NCBI RefSeq assembly: GCF_900114835.1
Contig: NZ_FOUJ01000006.1
Location: forward strand, 145,064-201,755
From: Methanolobus profundi
Lineage (GTDB): Archaea; Halobacteriota; Methanosarcinia; Methanosarcinales; Methanosarcinaceae
Reading direction: 5' to 3'
DNA length: 56,692 nucleotides
Positions 41,110 through 50,400 of this stretch are shown in pieces (positions within the stretch are counted from its first letter, which is position 1; each line of letters begins with the position of its first letter). The notes beneath the pieces were generated by a model. That model was not told the DNA's origin, ran no database searches, and saw only the letters and a program-made list of their open reading frames with translations. The translations under genes and the position numbers were made by a program.

Positions 41110-41618
41110 AGTTTAATCACTTCCCTAAATAAATTACTGTATAATTACTAAACAATTTTAATAGTCAATTATAACTGTTTATTGCTGACCTAAAAGAAAC
41201 GTCAGAAAATATTTTCCATCAATTCTAGTAAATACGTAACTGCTTGATACCTCCTCCAAGTGTTACCTATTTCACCTCCAGATAATGACTTTAAAATAGT
41301 AGTATATATCATTTTTGTTTATTACAAATAACGATAAAGCACATAGAAGCATTATTTGCTATTTAAGAACTAAAAATGGATTATATTGTAAAATAAAGCA
41401 TTAATAAAGAGTTAATTCTTGGAAAACACTAAAAAGAACCTATTAGATGTTAAATAGTTATGACTGTAAAAATATATATACCAATTTTAGTACTGTTGTG
41501 CCCTACATGCACAAACAATACACAATCATTCCGAAATCTTTATAAATGTGAATGGATTATAATCTTGCTCTCATTAACACATATAATACATTCGGAAAAC
41601 GGTCATGGATGCAAATGA
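41110..41618. other. Long AT-rich gap with one short frame
   Basis: These 509 bases lie between the transporter and pelota stops and starts. Only one short minus-strand frame is noteworthy (41202-41312, listed separately). AATATATATACC at about 41468-41478 looks like a TATA element that could drive an unrecognised transcript. No RNA family is recognised. Confidence 0.4.
41202..41312 (-). other. Possible 36-residue protein or coding remnant
   Basis: ATG 41312 opens a frame of 36 residues (begins MIYTTILKSLSGGE, ends AVTYLLELMENIF). The second half, GNTWRRYQAVTYLLELMENI, has a protein-like composition. There is no ribosome-binding site before the ATG, though GGAGGTGA occurs inside. It could be the remnant of a longer gene such as a transposase; I cannot decide. 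Confidence 0.25.
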
Positions 41619-42659
41619 TCATATCTTGAAGCGCAGAAGTGCAGCCATGCCACCTAAAGCAAGAAGTTTCTGGCCCGGTTCAAAAGCTGTACTGAAAACA
41701 ACTATTTTTCCCTGATTGTTCTCAACAGCACGCAGGAAAGAGTCAATGCTTCCTTTTTCACGCTCTATCCTCAGCATCTCATCTGCCACAAGAAGAGTAT
41801 CGATAGAACCATAGTCCAGGGCCATACGTACCTCGTCCAGACCATAGGCAACCTTACCATCAATAGCTATTTCCTTAAGCAGGTCATCCATCAAACGGGA
41901 TTCACGAGCTATGCGTGACTCCTCCATTATACGATCCACAGCACCACGTCTGAGAACTTCCTGGAAACCGGACATACCAATGGAAGAGGTATCCTCAGTG
42001 ATTATCCTTGATGCAAGATCAGGCTCTTTTGACATGAGATACTTAAGGAAATCCTCCTTTGTGAAACCTGGCCCTGCAACAACGATCGATTCGGACTCAG
42101 ATGCTGCATGAACGAGCTGCCCCGTGATCTCTTCGAAAAAGACATCCCTGAGAGTGCCTTCTCCTTTTCCTGAGGACTGACTGATATGAGAATATGTCTC
42201 GATGCCATAATGACGGACAAGACCTATATCAGCATCCCCTTCCTCGATAGCAACAATAACTACCTTGGGACGTTTTGATGATCTTTCCGCTTCATCGATA
42301 CGCTCAAGCTGGTCTTTTTTCCAGTTCTTGATTATAGAGAGATCCAGACCTTCCTCTACGTTAAAAGTATGATAGTGACCTGAATCCATACCCTCTTCTA
42401 TAAGGCCATGGATCCTCAAGCGATTAGAGAACTTATGGAACTCAAGCTCTTCAACCCTGATCCCAAGACGGACAGTCTTTTTCTCAGCCTTTTCAGGACG
42501 GAGCTTATCTGCCGATGTATCAGCCTTTCTTTTTGTAAGAGCGAAGATCAGATCCCCTTTCTCAATGATATACTTCAGGTGCCACAGGTCATCCAGTGTC
42601 TCAGGGACGATCCTGATCTCACCATCTCTTCCTCTTAAATTCCTTTTTGTGACCCTCAT
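41619..42659 (-). CDS. pelA: mRNA surveillance / ribosome rescue factor aPelota
   Basis: The protein has 346 residues and three domains: an Sm-like N-terminal domain (MRVTKRNLRGRDGEIRIVPE), a middle eRF1-like domain (VVIVAIEEGDADIGLVRHYG) and an eL30-like C-terminal domain (YGLDEVRMALDYGSIDTLL). Its GGQ motif is absent, as in all Pelotas. With aABCE1 and aEF1-alpha it splits stalled ribosomes. AAGGTG precedes ATG 42659. The NEMF homologue, another ribosome-rescue protein, is encoded 89 bases upstream on the same strand. Confidence 0.95.
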   Translation of the reverse strand: MRVTKRNLRGRDGEIRIVPETLDDLWHLKYIIEKGDLIFALTKRKADTSADKLRPEKAEKKTVRLGIRVEELEFHKFSNRLRIHGLIEEGMDSGHYHTFNVEEGLDLSIIKNWKKDQLERIDEAERSSKRPKVVIVAIEEGDADIGLVRHYGIETYSHISQSSGKGEGTLRDVFFEEITGQLVHAASESESIVVAGPGFTKEDFLKYLMSKEPDLASRIITEDTSSIGMSGFQEVLRRGAVDRIMEESRIARESRLMDDLLKEIAIDGKVAYGLDEVRMALDYGSIDTLLVADEMLRIEREKGSIDSFLRAVENNQGKIVVFSTAFEPGQKLLALGGMAALLRFKI

Positions 42660-42748
42660 TATAACACCTTATTACCGATCAATTGATACATTTATACTAC
42701 AGGCACAATCCTACATAGGAGGAGGATATTCCAGTGAACAACTGCTGG

Positions 42749-44743
42749 TCACTGACCCTTTATATCGGATTCTCCCGGTGGGAGCATCATGGCGATCTTA
42801 TCAGGAGAAGCTATCTGTTTTACGAAATTTGGCTCCCCTAACTTATCGACGTATATTTTGTATATCTTTTTCGCTACGTCATTCTGGTTGAACTTGCCAG
42901 GGACTACTTCGACAACATGCTGCCCATGTTTGCTCACAGCAGACAATGGACCGCCTATGACCCGTGTCTTACCTTCAAGCTCAAGAGCCACTGCCGCACC
43001 TACCTGTATATCCCTGAAGTAGTTACGCTCACCACGAATAACGAAGGAACCCTTTTTGAGGTACTCACCGGACTCCGGGGTCTTTGAGACCTGTTCCGGC
43101 TTTATCCAGTAACAATCACCACTGAACTGACCGGATTTCCACACACTTGAATAAGAGATGACGAACTCTGCAGTTTCCTGCAATGTCTGTTCAGGAACTT
43201 CTTTGCCCTGCGTCTTGATAACTGTAATAGGAGCGCCAGGAACCTGTGTATGGAATACGATATCCCTCTTCTCCATATACTTCTTAACTATCTCCTCATT
43301 GGAGTCAGCATCCCTTCCTGCAACCACAAGGAAACCATCCGAGGATGTGAACCATCTGAAACGCTCATACCAGTATTTCTTTGTGTTGACCTTTCTTTTG
43401 TTGGATGCTTTCTTCTCTTTCTTCTGCATCGCAACCTTTGTGTCCTCAATAGCCCTGAGTGCCCCATCCTTCTTCTTTGTGAGCTTCTTGGCCTTATCAT
43501 AATATATCTGAGCATTCTGCGGGACAGTGAGTTTGATATCCACCGTAGCCTTTGTACCATCAAGTTCAAGCACTATGTTACCAGCGGCCGAATCAATACT
43601 GACGATCCACTTTGCTGCAGGGACCGAATCCTTTGCCTTTTTAATGATGGAACGGATCTCATCCCACGAATAACCCTTGTCACGAGCCTGCATAAGAACA
43701 CCAATTATCTGCTCGATCTCAACATAATGGGCATATATCTTCTCTGCGATCAGGGTTTGCTTTTCAGCATCCTTGCCGAACTTCTCGATCGCAGCTTCCT
43801 GTTTTTGAAGGCGACGTTCAAATACGTTAACTTTTTCCTTCTTAACAGCTGTAACCTGCTCCTGAACAGATTCTGCCGACCTCTTTCCGAAGAACTCATC
43901 AAGAGCTGCATTGAAAGTAGGGAAAGATACTGTTTCATTATCCCTGTAAATACCAAGCTCAAAAGGCTGAACATCGAATGATCCGATCTCCCCTTTGACA
44001 TCTTTGCTGATAACACAGGGTTTCAGGTCGCCGGACAAAAGAGGAGTAAAAAGATCCTTCAATGCAGCAATAATAGCTTCAATTGAATCCATGCCGACAT
44101 TTTTTGCAAGTTCGGTCTTATTGACGCCAGACCTTGCACAGACCTCTTCTGCAAGCACACCTCCAAGATTGAAACGTGTAGCTATGGTCCTCACAATATC
44201 AGCATCGGACTGAGAGAATACTTGTTGGAGATCCTCGGCCCCTGCATCCACAGGGCTTATCTGTGCCTCAGGATACTGATAGACCTCTCCACTTCTTATC
44301 CTCCTGCCCTTGAAGGTGACAGGTTTCATAGGAAGGATGATCTTCCTTTCGGAGTCAAGGAGAACTATGTTACCCGGGGAGAACAGTTCTACTACCAGAA
44401 TGGTCTCTACACCGCCACGAACAATGCCTATCTCCAGGATCCTGTCAAAATCATACTGTTTGACAAATGTGATACGTCCTGCCATTATATGCTTCCTCAG
44501 CAGCATAGGGAATGACTGCGGGAGTTTAGGACTTGGACGCAGGTGCTGGCTCATATGGGCCCTTTTACCGGCCTCGATCACAAGATTATCCCTTCCCTTA
44601 TTGTAAACAAAGAGATTTATCCTGATCTCGTCATTTGCAGGCTGGTATATCTTAGCGATCTTGGCATCTATTATAGATGTGTCGCCGGAACCCAGCTCAA
44701 ATGCAAGGGCAGCTACATCAGCACTTGTCATTTCTTTCTTCAT
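42749..44743 (-). CDS. NFACT-family ribosome quality-control protein (NEMF/Rqc2/RqcH homologue)
   Basis: The protein has about 664 residues. The NFACT-N domain begins MTSADVAALAFELGSGDTSI. A coiled coil spans about 290-360 and 420-460 (basic, Lys/Glu rich). The NFACT-R (DUF814) domain follows: YERFRWFTSSDGFLVVAGRD, FHTQVPGAPITVIKTQGKEV, with the DGR-type triplet changed to DADS. The homologues bind tRNA and the obstructed 50S subunit; RqcH adds alanine tails. ATG 44743 is preferred, since an upstream reading adds a non-conserved stretch. Its neighbour is pelota. Confidence 0.92.
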   Translation of the reverse strand: MKKEMTSADVAALAFELGSGDTSIIDAKIAKIYQPANDEIRINLFVYNKGRDNLVIEAGKRAHMSQHLRPSPKLPQSFPMLLRKHIMAGRITFVKQYDFDRILEIGIVRGGVETILVVELFSPGNIVLLDSERKIILPMKPVTFKGRRIRSGEVYQYPEAQISPVDAGAEDLQQVFSQSDADIVRTIATRFNLGGVLAEEVCARSGVNKTELAKNVGMDSIEAIIAALKDLFTPLLSGDLKPCVISKDVKGEIGSFDVQPFELGIYRDNETVSFPTFNAALDEFFGKRSAESVQEQVTAVKKEKVNVFERRLQKQEAAIEKFGKDAEKQTLIAEKIYAHYVEIEQIIGVLMQARDKGYSWDEIRSIIKKAKDSVPAAKWIVSIDSAAGNIVLELDGTKATVDIKLTVPQNAQIYYDKAKKLTKKKDGALRAIEDTKVAMQKKEKKASNKRKVNTKKYWYERFRWFTSSDGFLVVAGRDADSNEEIVKKYMEKRDIVFHTQVPGAPITVIKTQGKEVPEQTLQETAEFVISYSSVWKSGQFSGDCYWIKPEQVSKTPESGEYLKKGSFVIRGERNYFRDIQVGAAVALELEGKTRVIGGPLSAVSKHGQHVVEVVPGKFNQNDVAKKIYKIYVDKLGEPNFVKQIASPDKIAMMLPPGESDIKGQ

Positions 44744-44839
44744 GCGGGGGATATAATGCAGATGGTGACTATAAGGTTTATGACGCATTAGACCGATCTA
44801 ATACCAGATATTAAGCCACTTAGGAGATACAAGCACCAG

Positions 44840-46015
44840 ATGAACGAGAGCACACGAAGATACGTCGTATCGGCATTCCAGAACTATTACGCTACTGCAG
44901 ACATAAAGCTCCCACCTGAGTTCACATCAAGGGAATGGGGCTTTATTGAGTTTACCAGCAGCCAGGAGACATTCATGAAAAGGCACAGAGCCTTTGGTTC
45001 ACAAGGAGAACTGCATGATTATCTGAGCGGCATAGGTCCGGCACATGCATACTATTCTGTAGCATACTACGAGTATCCCGGCGCCCCTAAGATGAAAGAG
45101 AAGAACTGGGAAAAGGCTGACCTTATCTTCGATATTGACTCCGACCACCTGCCTGGTGGCATTAATTCATATGCAGATATGCTTGAGAAGGGAAAGAAGG
45201 AAACATTGAAACTCCTCGAGTTCCTGATCGATGACTTCGGATTTAAGGAAAGCCAGGTACATGCAGTGTTCTCCGGTGGCAGAGGATACCACTTCCACAT
45301 CAGTGAGGAATCCGTACTCTCCCTTGGAAGTGCAGAGAGAAGAGAGATCGTGGATTATGTTAGTTCAAAAGGACTGAATCTGGAAAAGATATTCTCCAAG
45401 AGAGAGATATCCGGAGATGCAGGTGCAGAATCTGCAAAGATGTCAGTATTCCCATCAGAGGATGAAGGAGGATGGGGAGGGCGGATCAACCGTTACCTTA
45501 TATCATACCTTACATCCCTTGCCAGTGACGAAGATGCTATAAAGATACTTTCAGGATTCAAAGGAATAGGCAAGACCACTGCCGAGAGATTGGTGGATGT
45601 GTTCAGGGACGAATCCAGAGTTAACGCCCTGAAACAAGGCAAGATGGATGCACTTGGTGGCATTAAGAAGGAGATACTTGAGACGATCGTGAAACAGGGT
45701 GTGGAGCAGATGGCTGCGTGTGTAGATGAACCCGTCACTGCTGATATAAAACGTCTGATACGTCTGCCAGGTTCGCTTCACGGAAAATCCGGTATGAAGG
45801 TCACAGCCCTTGCAATAGATGAACTTGAGACATTCGAGCCGCTAAATGATGCAGTTGTCTTTGGGGATAAGTCGGTAAAGATAAAAGCGATCAAACCATT
45901 TGCAGTGCAGATGAAAGGAAAGGACCTCATGGTCGAGGAGGGCATACAGGAGGTACCGGAGTATGCCGCTATATATCTAATGTGCAGAGGTGTAGCAGAA
46001 TATGGATCGCACTGA
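44840..46015 (+). CDS. priS: DNA primase small (catalytic) subunit PriS
   Basis: The protein has 391 residues. FDIDSDH at about 97-103 holds the catalytic Asp pair (D98, D100), and SGGRGYHFHI and the later RLPGSLHGKSGMKV contribute the nucleotide site. It makes RNA/DNA primers with PriL, which is not in this window. Residues of the 230-270 region include an HhH-like KILSGFKGIGKTTAERL, an insertion I would not call standard for all PriS. Its end overlaps the GINS gene by 14 bases. Confidence 0.95.
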   Translation: MNESTRRYVVSAFQNYYATADIKLPPEFTSREWGFIEFTSSQETFMKRHRAFGSQGELHDYLSGIGPAHAYYSVAYYEYPGAPKMKEKNWEKADLIFDIDSDHLPGGINSYADMLEKGKKETLKLLEFLIDDFGFKESQVHAVFSGGRGYHFHISEESVLSLGSAERREIVDYVSSKGLNLEKIFSKREISGDAGAESAKMSVFPSEDEGGWGGRINRYLISYLTSLASDEDAIKILSGFKGIGKTTAERLVDVFRDESRVNALKQGKMDALGGIKKEILETIVKQGVEQMAACVDEPVTADIKRLIRLPGSLHGKSGMKVTALAIDELETFEPLNDAVVFGDKSVKIKAIKPFAVQMKGKDLMVEEGIQEVPEYAAIYLMCRGVAEYGSH

Positions 46016-46688
46016 ACTGAAGAATTCGCTCAGAGAAGAGAGCAGTTCAACACTGAGGGCGCTTCACCCCGGATTCTTCCCGGACGTAGAGGAATATGTA
46101 AAGGAACTGGAGGAAGAGATCCAGAACATAAACAGCCCCCGTTCTGTAGAATCAAAGATGCTTGAGGACGAACTACAGAGCGCCATCACAGATATAGAGG
46201 TCATATTCCTGCGCCGCATCAAGAAGATAATCAGCTACGCGACCAATAATGCATTCTCAAGCATGCCACCTTCACAGGACATGAGCAAGTTGCTCCCTCA
46301 GGAAAAGGAAGTATACGATGCTGTCCTTTCAGCAATAAATTCAGCCCGCAAGGAGCTGCTGGTCCCTATACTGGACCCACAGGCTACAAGAGATAAAGTG
46401 AGGAAGCCCCCTGCCATCAACAAAGAAGAAGAAAGACCTGCAAGGGACATGGAAGCCGAACAGCAGGAAATGCCTTCTGACAGTGAGGATGACAGCGGCG
46501 ACAAAGCTGAAATAGGCAAAAGTAATATAAATAAAGAATTCGTTGTTGTGCGAATACTGGAGGACCTGCCTACTTTCAAGGCTATGGACAATCGCAATTA
46601 TACATTATATGCCGAGGACGTTGTGGTTTTACCGACCCTGAATGCAAAGGGACTGATCAAACGTAATGTGGCACAAATGATCTTATAG
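46002..46688 (+). CDS. gins51: GINS complex subunit Gins51 (Gins15)
   Basis: The protein has 228 residues. An alpha-helical A domain (about 1-125, [20 protein letters not shown]) is followed by a low-complexity acidic linker (about 140-180, [17 protein letters not shown]) and a small beta B domain at the C-terminus ([32 protein letters not shown]). This A-linker-B order defines Gins51 in archaea. GINS bridges MCM and Cdc45/RecJ (GAN) in the replicative helicase complex. Coupling to priS is common in euryarchaea. Confidence 0.9.
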   Translation: MDRTELKNSLREESSSTLRALHPGFFPDVEEYVKELEEEIQNINSPRSVESKMLEDELQSAITDIEVIFLRRIKKIISYATNNAFSSMPPSQDMSKLLPQEKEVYDAVLSAINSARKELLVPILDPQATRDKVRKPPAINKEEERPARDMEAEQQEMPSDSEDDSGDKAEIGKSNINKEFVVVRILEDLPTFKAMDNRNYTLYAEDVVVLPTLNAKGLIKRNVAQMIL

Positions 46689-46717
46689 AACTAACTGAAA
46701 TCATCAAGGTGAAGATA

Positions 46718-47178
<461 letters not shown>

Positions 47179-47194
47179 ATGAAAGTGATTCATA

Positions 47195-47992
47195 ATGGAT
47201 GAGAACATTTGGCCCGAAAGCGGTGACTTTGTCGTTTGTACCGTAAAGAACGTTACTGATTTCGGTGCATACACAACCCTTGAGGAATTCGGTGGAAAGG
47301 AAGGTTTTATCCACATATCGGAGATCAAGGCCGGATGGGTCAAGTATGTTAGAGACCATGTACGTGAAGGCCAGAAGGTAGTCTGCAAAGTACTTAATGT
47401 AGACTCCTCACGCCGCCACATCGACCTGTCCCTTAAAGATGTTAACGAGCACCAGAAGCGTGCAAAGATACAGGACTGGAAGAACGAACAGAAGGCATTT
47501 AAATGGCTTCAGTTCGTATCTGAAGAGACCGGAACCAGCGAAGAAGAGATGGATAAATTGAAGCTCAAATTGCTGGAAAGCTTCGGTAGTCTTTATTCTG
47601 TCTTTGAAGAAGCAGCCATCAATTCAGAGGATGCTTTCAACGACATGAAGATGAAGAAGAAGCTTGTATCAAGCATCGTCACAGTCGCTCAGAGTAACAT
47701 CAAATTGCCTTTTGTAGACATTGCAGGATTTATAGACCTCAATTGCTATCTCCCTGATGGCATAGAGATCATCAAGCTGGCACTCGAAGCTGGCAACGAG
47801 ATCGAAGAGGAAGGTGTCAGAGTTGACATCAGTTACACAGGTGCTCCAAGATACCGCATCAAAGTGATAGCTCCTGACTACAAGAAGGCAGAAGCAGTGT
47901 TGAAGAGATCTGCAACTGCAGCTATCGACACTATTGAAAAGCTTGGTGGAAAAGGTGAATTCCACAGGCACAACGACACTGTAAAGGCGTGA
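47195..47992 (+). CDS. eif2a: Translation initiation factor aIF2 alpha subunit
   Basis: The protein has 265 residues. An S1/OB domain comes first (GDFVVCTVKNVTDFGAYTTL to about residue 90, with GFIHISEI and RHIDLSLKDV), then a helical domain (about 95-175) and an alpha/beta C-terminal domain (VRVDISYTGAPRYRIKVIA) that contacts aIF2 gamma. It delivers initiator tRNA as part of aIF2. Confidence 0.96.
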   Translation: MDENIWPESGDFVVCTVKNVTDFGAYTTLEEFGGKEGFIHISEIKAGWVKYVRDHVREGQKVVCKVLNVDSSRRHIDLSLKDVNEHQKRAKIQDWKNEQKAFKWLQFVSEETGTSEEEMDKLKLKLLESFGSLYSVFEEAAINSEDAFNDMKMKKKLVSSIVTVAQSNIKLPFVDIAGFIDLNCYLPDGIEIIKLALEAGNEIEEEGVRVDISYTGAPRYRIKVIAPDYKKAEAVLKRSATAAIDTIEKLGGKGEFHRHNDTVKA

Positions 47993-47999
47993 GATTCCA

Positions 48000-48173
48000 T
48001 TGGGACAGAAGATCTTCAAGTGCAGGAAATGCGACAGATATACTTTAGAGACTGTCTGCAAGCAATGTGGTTCGGACACTGTTAGGCCACAGCCTGCAAG
48101 ATTTTCCCCAAAGGACCCTTATGGCAAATATCGCAGATTAGCAAGAAAAGAGGGTATTCTATGCAGGAAATAG
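48000..48173 (+). CDS. nop10: H/ACA ribonucleoprotein protein Nop10
   Basis: This short gene encodes 57 residues: GQKIFKCRKCDRYTLETVCK, a CxxC...CxxC zinc ribbon (CRKC, CKQCG), and the linear segment PARFSPKDPYGKYRRLARKE that wraps Cbf5. It is a core part of the tRNA/rRNA pseudouridylation complex. The start is TTG 48000, with GTGAGAT seven bases upstream. Its final 13 bases overlap the PAC2 gene. Confidence 0.95.
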   Translation: MGQKIFKCRKCDRYTLETVCKQCGSDTVRPQPARFSPKDPYGKYRRLARKEGILCRK

Positions 48174-48937
48174 AAGTAATTCGTGTCAAAGAAGATGTTC
48201 AACTTAATGACCCAATACTGATCGTGGGCCTTCCTGGAGTAGGACACGTTGGTAAACTTGTTGCTGAACACCTCGTCGAAGAACTTGATGCAGAGAAGAT
48301 CCTGGAGATATATTCCCATCATTTTCCACCACAGGTTCTGGTAGACGAGGACAGTGTGATACAGCTAGTGAACAATGAGATGTTCGTTTGCCACACAGAG
48401 AAGCACGATATAATAGCTCTTATTGGAGACCACCAGAGCTCTTCTACTGAAGGACACTACAAACTATGTACTGTGTACCTTGAACTTGCGCAGGAATTCG
48501 GAGTCAAGAGAATATACACTCTTGGAGGATTCCCAACAGGACAACTTACATATTCTGACGAGGTGCTTGGAGCTGTCAACAACATAGAACTTGTTGAAGA
48601 GCTTAAAGAGTACGGAGTCACATTCAAGGAGAATGAGCCAGGAGGAGGCATTGTTGGTGCATCCGGACTTCTGCTCGGACTCAGCAGATTCAGGAATATC
48701 GATTCAGCATGCTTGATGGGACTTACATCAGGTTATCTGGTCGACCCTAAAAGTGCACAGTCACTGCTGAAGGTCATCTGCAAGGTGTTCGATATCGATA
48801 TAGATGTAGGACCTCTTGAAGAGCGTGCCAAGGAAATGGAAAAGATCGTTGCAAGGCTCAAGGAAGTCGAACAGCAACAGAAAGGCATGCCTGAACTGAA
48901 TGCTGCAAAGGATGAAGACCTGAGATATATTGGCTGA
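48161..48937 (+). CDS. Proteasome assembly chaperone PAC2-family protein
   Basis: The protein has 258 residues. DPILIVGLPGVGHVGKLVAE at the start and GGFPTGQLTYSDEVLGA and GASGLLLGLSRF in the middle are PAC2-family features. A C-terminal coiled coil (ERAKEMEKIVARLKEVEQQQ) follows. Homologues help assemble the 20S proteasome alpha ring. It overlaps nop10 and leads directly into the EndoQ gene, six bases apart. Confidence 0.9.
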   Translation: MQEIEVIRVKEDVQLNDPILIVGLPGVGHVGKLVAEHLVEELDAEKILEIYSHHFPPQVLVDEDSVIQLVNNEMFVCHTEKHDIIALIGDHQSSSTEGHYKLCTVYLELAQEFGVKRIYTLGGFPTGQLTYSDEVLGAVNNIELVEELKEYGVTFKENEPGGGIVGASGLLLGLSRFRNIDSACLMGLTSGYLVDPKSAQSLLKVICKVFDIDIDVGPLEERAKEMEKIVARLKEVEQQQKGMPELNAAKDEDLRYIG

Positions 48938-48943
48938 AATAAA

Positions 48944-50164
48944 ATGTTGATCAATGCCGATCTTCACCTGCATTCCAGATATTCGATGGCTTGTTCGAAT
49001 AAAATGGAACTGCCAGTAATGGCAGAGGAAGCGGCGAAAAAGGGAATAGACCTGGTTGCTACCGGAGACTGTACCCATCCCGAATGGTTGAAAGATATCA
49101 GAAAGGCAGCGGTCGATGATGAGACCATTGCCATCGGGAAAACTAATTTTTTAATAACTACTGAGATAGAGGATAGCAGCCGTGTGCATCATCTGCTCCT
49201 TTTACCATCCATATCTAAAGCTGAAGAGCTTGCAGAGAGACTATCCAAATTTGCCAACCTTAAGGTGGATGGAAGACCTACTGTAAGACTGAACGGATGT
49301 GAGATAGCAGAGATAGCAAAGGATGTGGAAGCACTCATTGGACCATGCCACGCTTTCACCCCATGGACCGCACTCTATGCATATCATGATTCCCTTGAGA
49401 GCTGTTACGGGGACATGACAAAGTACATATCTTTCCTTGAGCTGGGACTGAGTGCAGATAGTGACTATGCGGACAGGATAGAAGAACTTCACAGACTTAC
49501 ATTCCTCTCGAACTCCGATGCACATTCACCATGGGCTAACAAGCTCGCAAGGGAATTCAACCAGATAAACGTTCCTGAAGTGACTTTCAAAGGACTCAAA
49601 AAGGCCATATTGCGTGAGAATGGATACGGAGTTACATACAATGCAGGATTCTACCCACAGGAAGGGAAATACAATGAATCTGCCTGTATCAAATGTTATA
49701 CACACTACACCTTTGAACAGTGCATTTCATCCAGCTGGAAATGTGCTAATTGCGGAGGGGTCATCAAGAAGGGAGTAAAGGACAGGATAAATGAACTTGC
49801 AAATTTTGATGAACCAAAACATCCTGACCACAGACCTCCATACGTACACCTCATGCCATTGTCTGAGATCATCATGACAGCAATAGGCCATGCAAGTATC
49901 AATACCAAAGGCGTCCAGACCGCATGGAATGAACTTATGTCAAGGTACGGGAATGAACTCAACGTCTTGCTCAACGCTGAAATAAATGACATGGGATATC
50001 TTGATGATCGTATCGTTAATGCGATCAGTGCCTTCAGAGAAAAGAAGCTAATAATTCATCCAGGCGGCGGCGGACAATACGGAAGCATTGAGATACCTGA
50101 GACTGAACAGGATAAGATCCCCGACCAACCGAAGAAGGAGCAGAGCTCACTTTTTGACTTCTAG
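48944..50164 (+). CDS. endoQ: Endonuclease Q, PHP-family DNA repair nuclease
   Basis: The protein has 406 residues. The PHP metal motifs are NADLHLHSRYS (D6, H8, H10), TGDCTHP and SNSDAHSPWA. A zinc-binding segment follows at about 245-270 (CIKC, then CANC) and a helical C-terminal domain (SEIIMTAIGHAS). EndoQ cuts 5' of deaminated bases (hypoxanthine, uracil, xanthine) and abasic sites. The final seven residues, QSSLFDF, form a PCNA-interacting PIP box, which fits PCNA stimulation seen for thermococcal EndoQ. It is the last gene of the translation/replication cluster. Confidence 0.9.
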   Translation: MLINADLHLHSRYSMACSNKMELPVMAEEAAKKGIDLVATGDCTHPEWLKDIRKAAVDDETIAIGKTNFLITTEIEDSSRVHHLLLLPSISKAEELAERLSKFANLKVDGRPTVRLNGCEIAEIAKDVEALIGPCHAFTPWTALYAYHDSLESCYGDMTKYISFLELGLSADSDYADRIEELHRLTFLSNSDAHSPWANKLAREFNQINVPEVTFKGLKKAILRENGYGVTYNAGFYPQEGKYNESACIKCYTHYTFEQCISSSWKCANCGGVIKKGVKDRINELANFDEPKHPDHRPPYVHLMPLSEIIMTAIGHASINTKGVQTAWNELMSRYGNELNVLLNAEINDMGYLDDRIVNAISAFREKKLIIHPGGGGQYGSIEIPETEQDKIPDQPKKEQSSLFDF

Positions 50165-50213
50165 ATTTTTCCACGATACCTTTTTAAGATATCAAGTCCT
50201 TCAAATCCAATGT

Positions 50214-50328
50214 GCCGAGGTGGCAGAGCGGACTAATCCGACGGCTAAATGCCCCGGAGTCCAAACGCGACCGGCTCGAGACCGGTTTCTCCGGAAGGAG
50301 TGCTTGGGTTCGAATCCCAACCTCGGCG
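50214..50328 (+). tRNA. Ser-type tRNA gene, anticodon probably CGA, with about 30 extra bases
   Basis: GCCGAGG (50214-50220) pairs with CCTCGGC (50321-50327) as acceptor stem, followed by discriminator G. TTGGG-TTCGAAT-CCCAA is a perfect T arm. ACCGG-CTCGAGA-CCGGT is a perfect anticodon arm with CGA, and TTCTCCGGAAGGAGTGC is a serine-type long variable arm. G73 also points to Ser. Forty-nine bases separate the acceptor and anticodon stems, where about 19-20 are normal. D-stem GCA (50223-50225) can pair with TGC (50250-50252), leaving a 24-base loop and 17 bases before the anticodon stem. The excess could be an intron, a duplication, or a changed, possibly nonfunctional gene. It adjoins an integrase. 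Confidence 0.75.
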
Positions 50329-50360
50329 TAAAAACTATAGTTAAAAGCCCAACACTTTCA

Positions 50361-50389
50361 CCCTGCTTGTTTTCAAGTTATATGCAGGG
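50361..50389. repeat. Inverted repeat before the integrase gene
   Basis: CCCTGC (50361-50366) and GCAGGG (50384-50389) enclose 17 bases that include TTATAT. It lies between the tRNA and the integrase start. It could be an arm-site, an operator or simply part of the promoter. Confidence 0.35.
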
Positions 50390-50400
50390 AAGAGGAAGTA

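Noticed and set aside
50246-50295. Reading the tRNA as intron-containing tRNA-Trp (CCA at 50261-50263)
   Set aside because: CCGGA/TCCGG could be an anticodon stem with T-CCA-A in the loop, but the D loop would still be 13 bases too long, the variable loop would be odd, and G73 with a serine-type long arm fits Ser(CGA) better.
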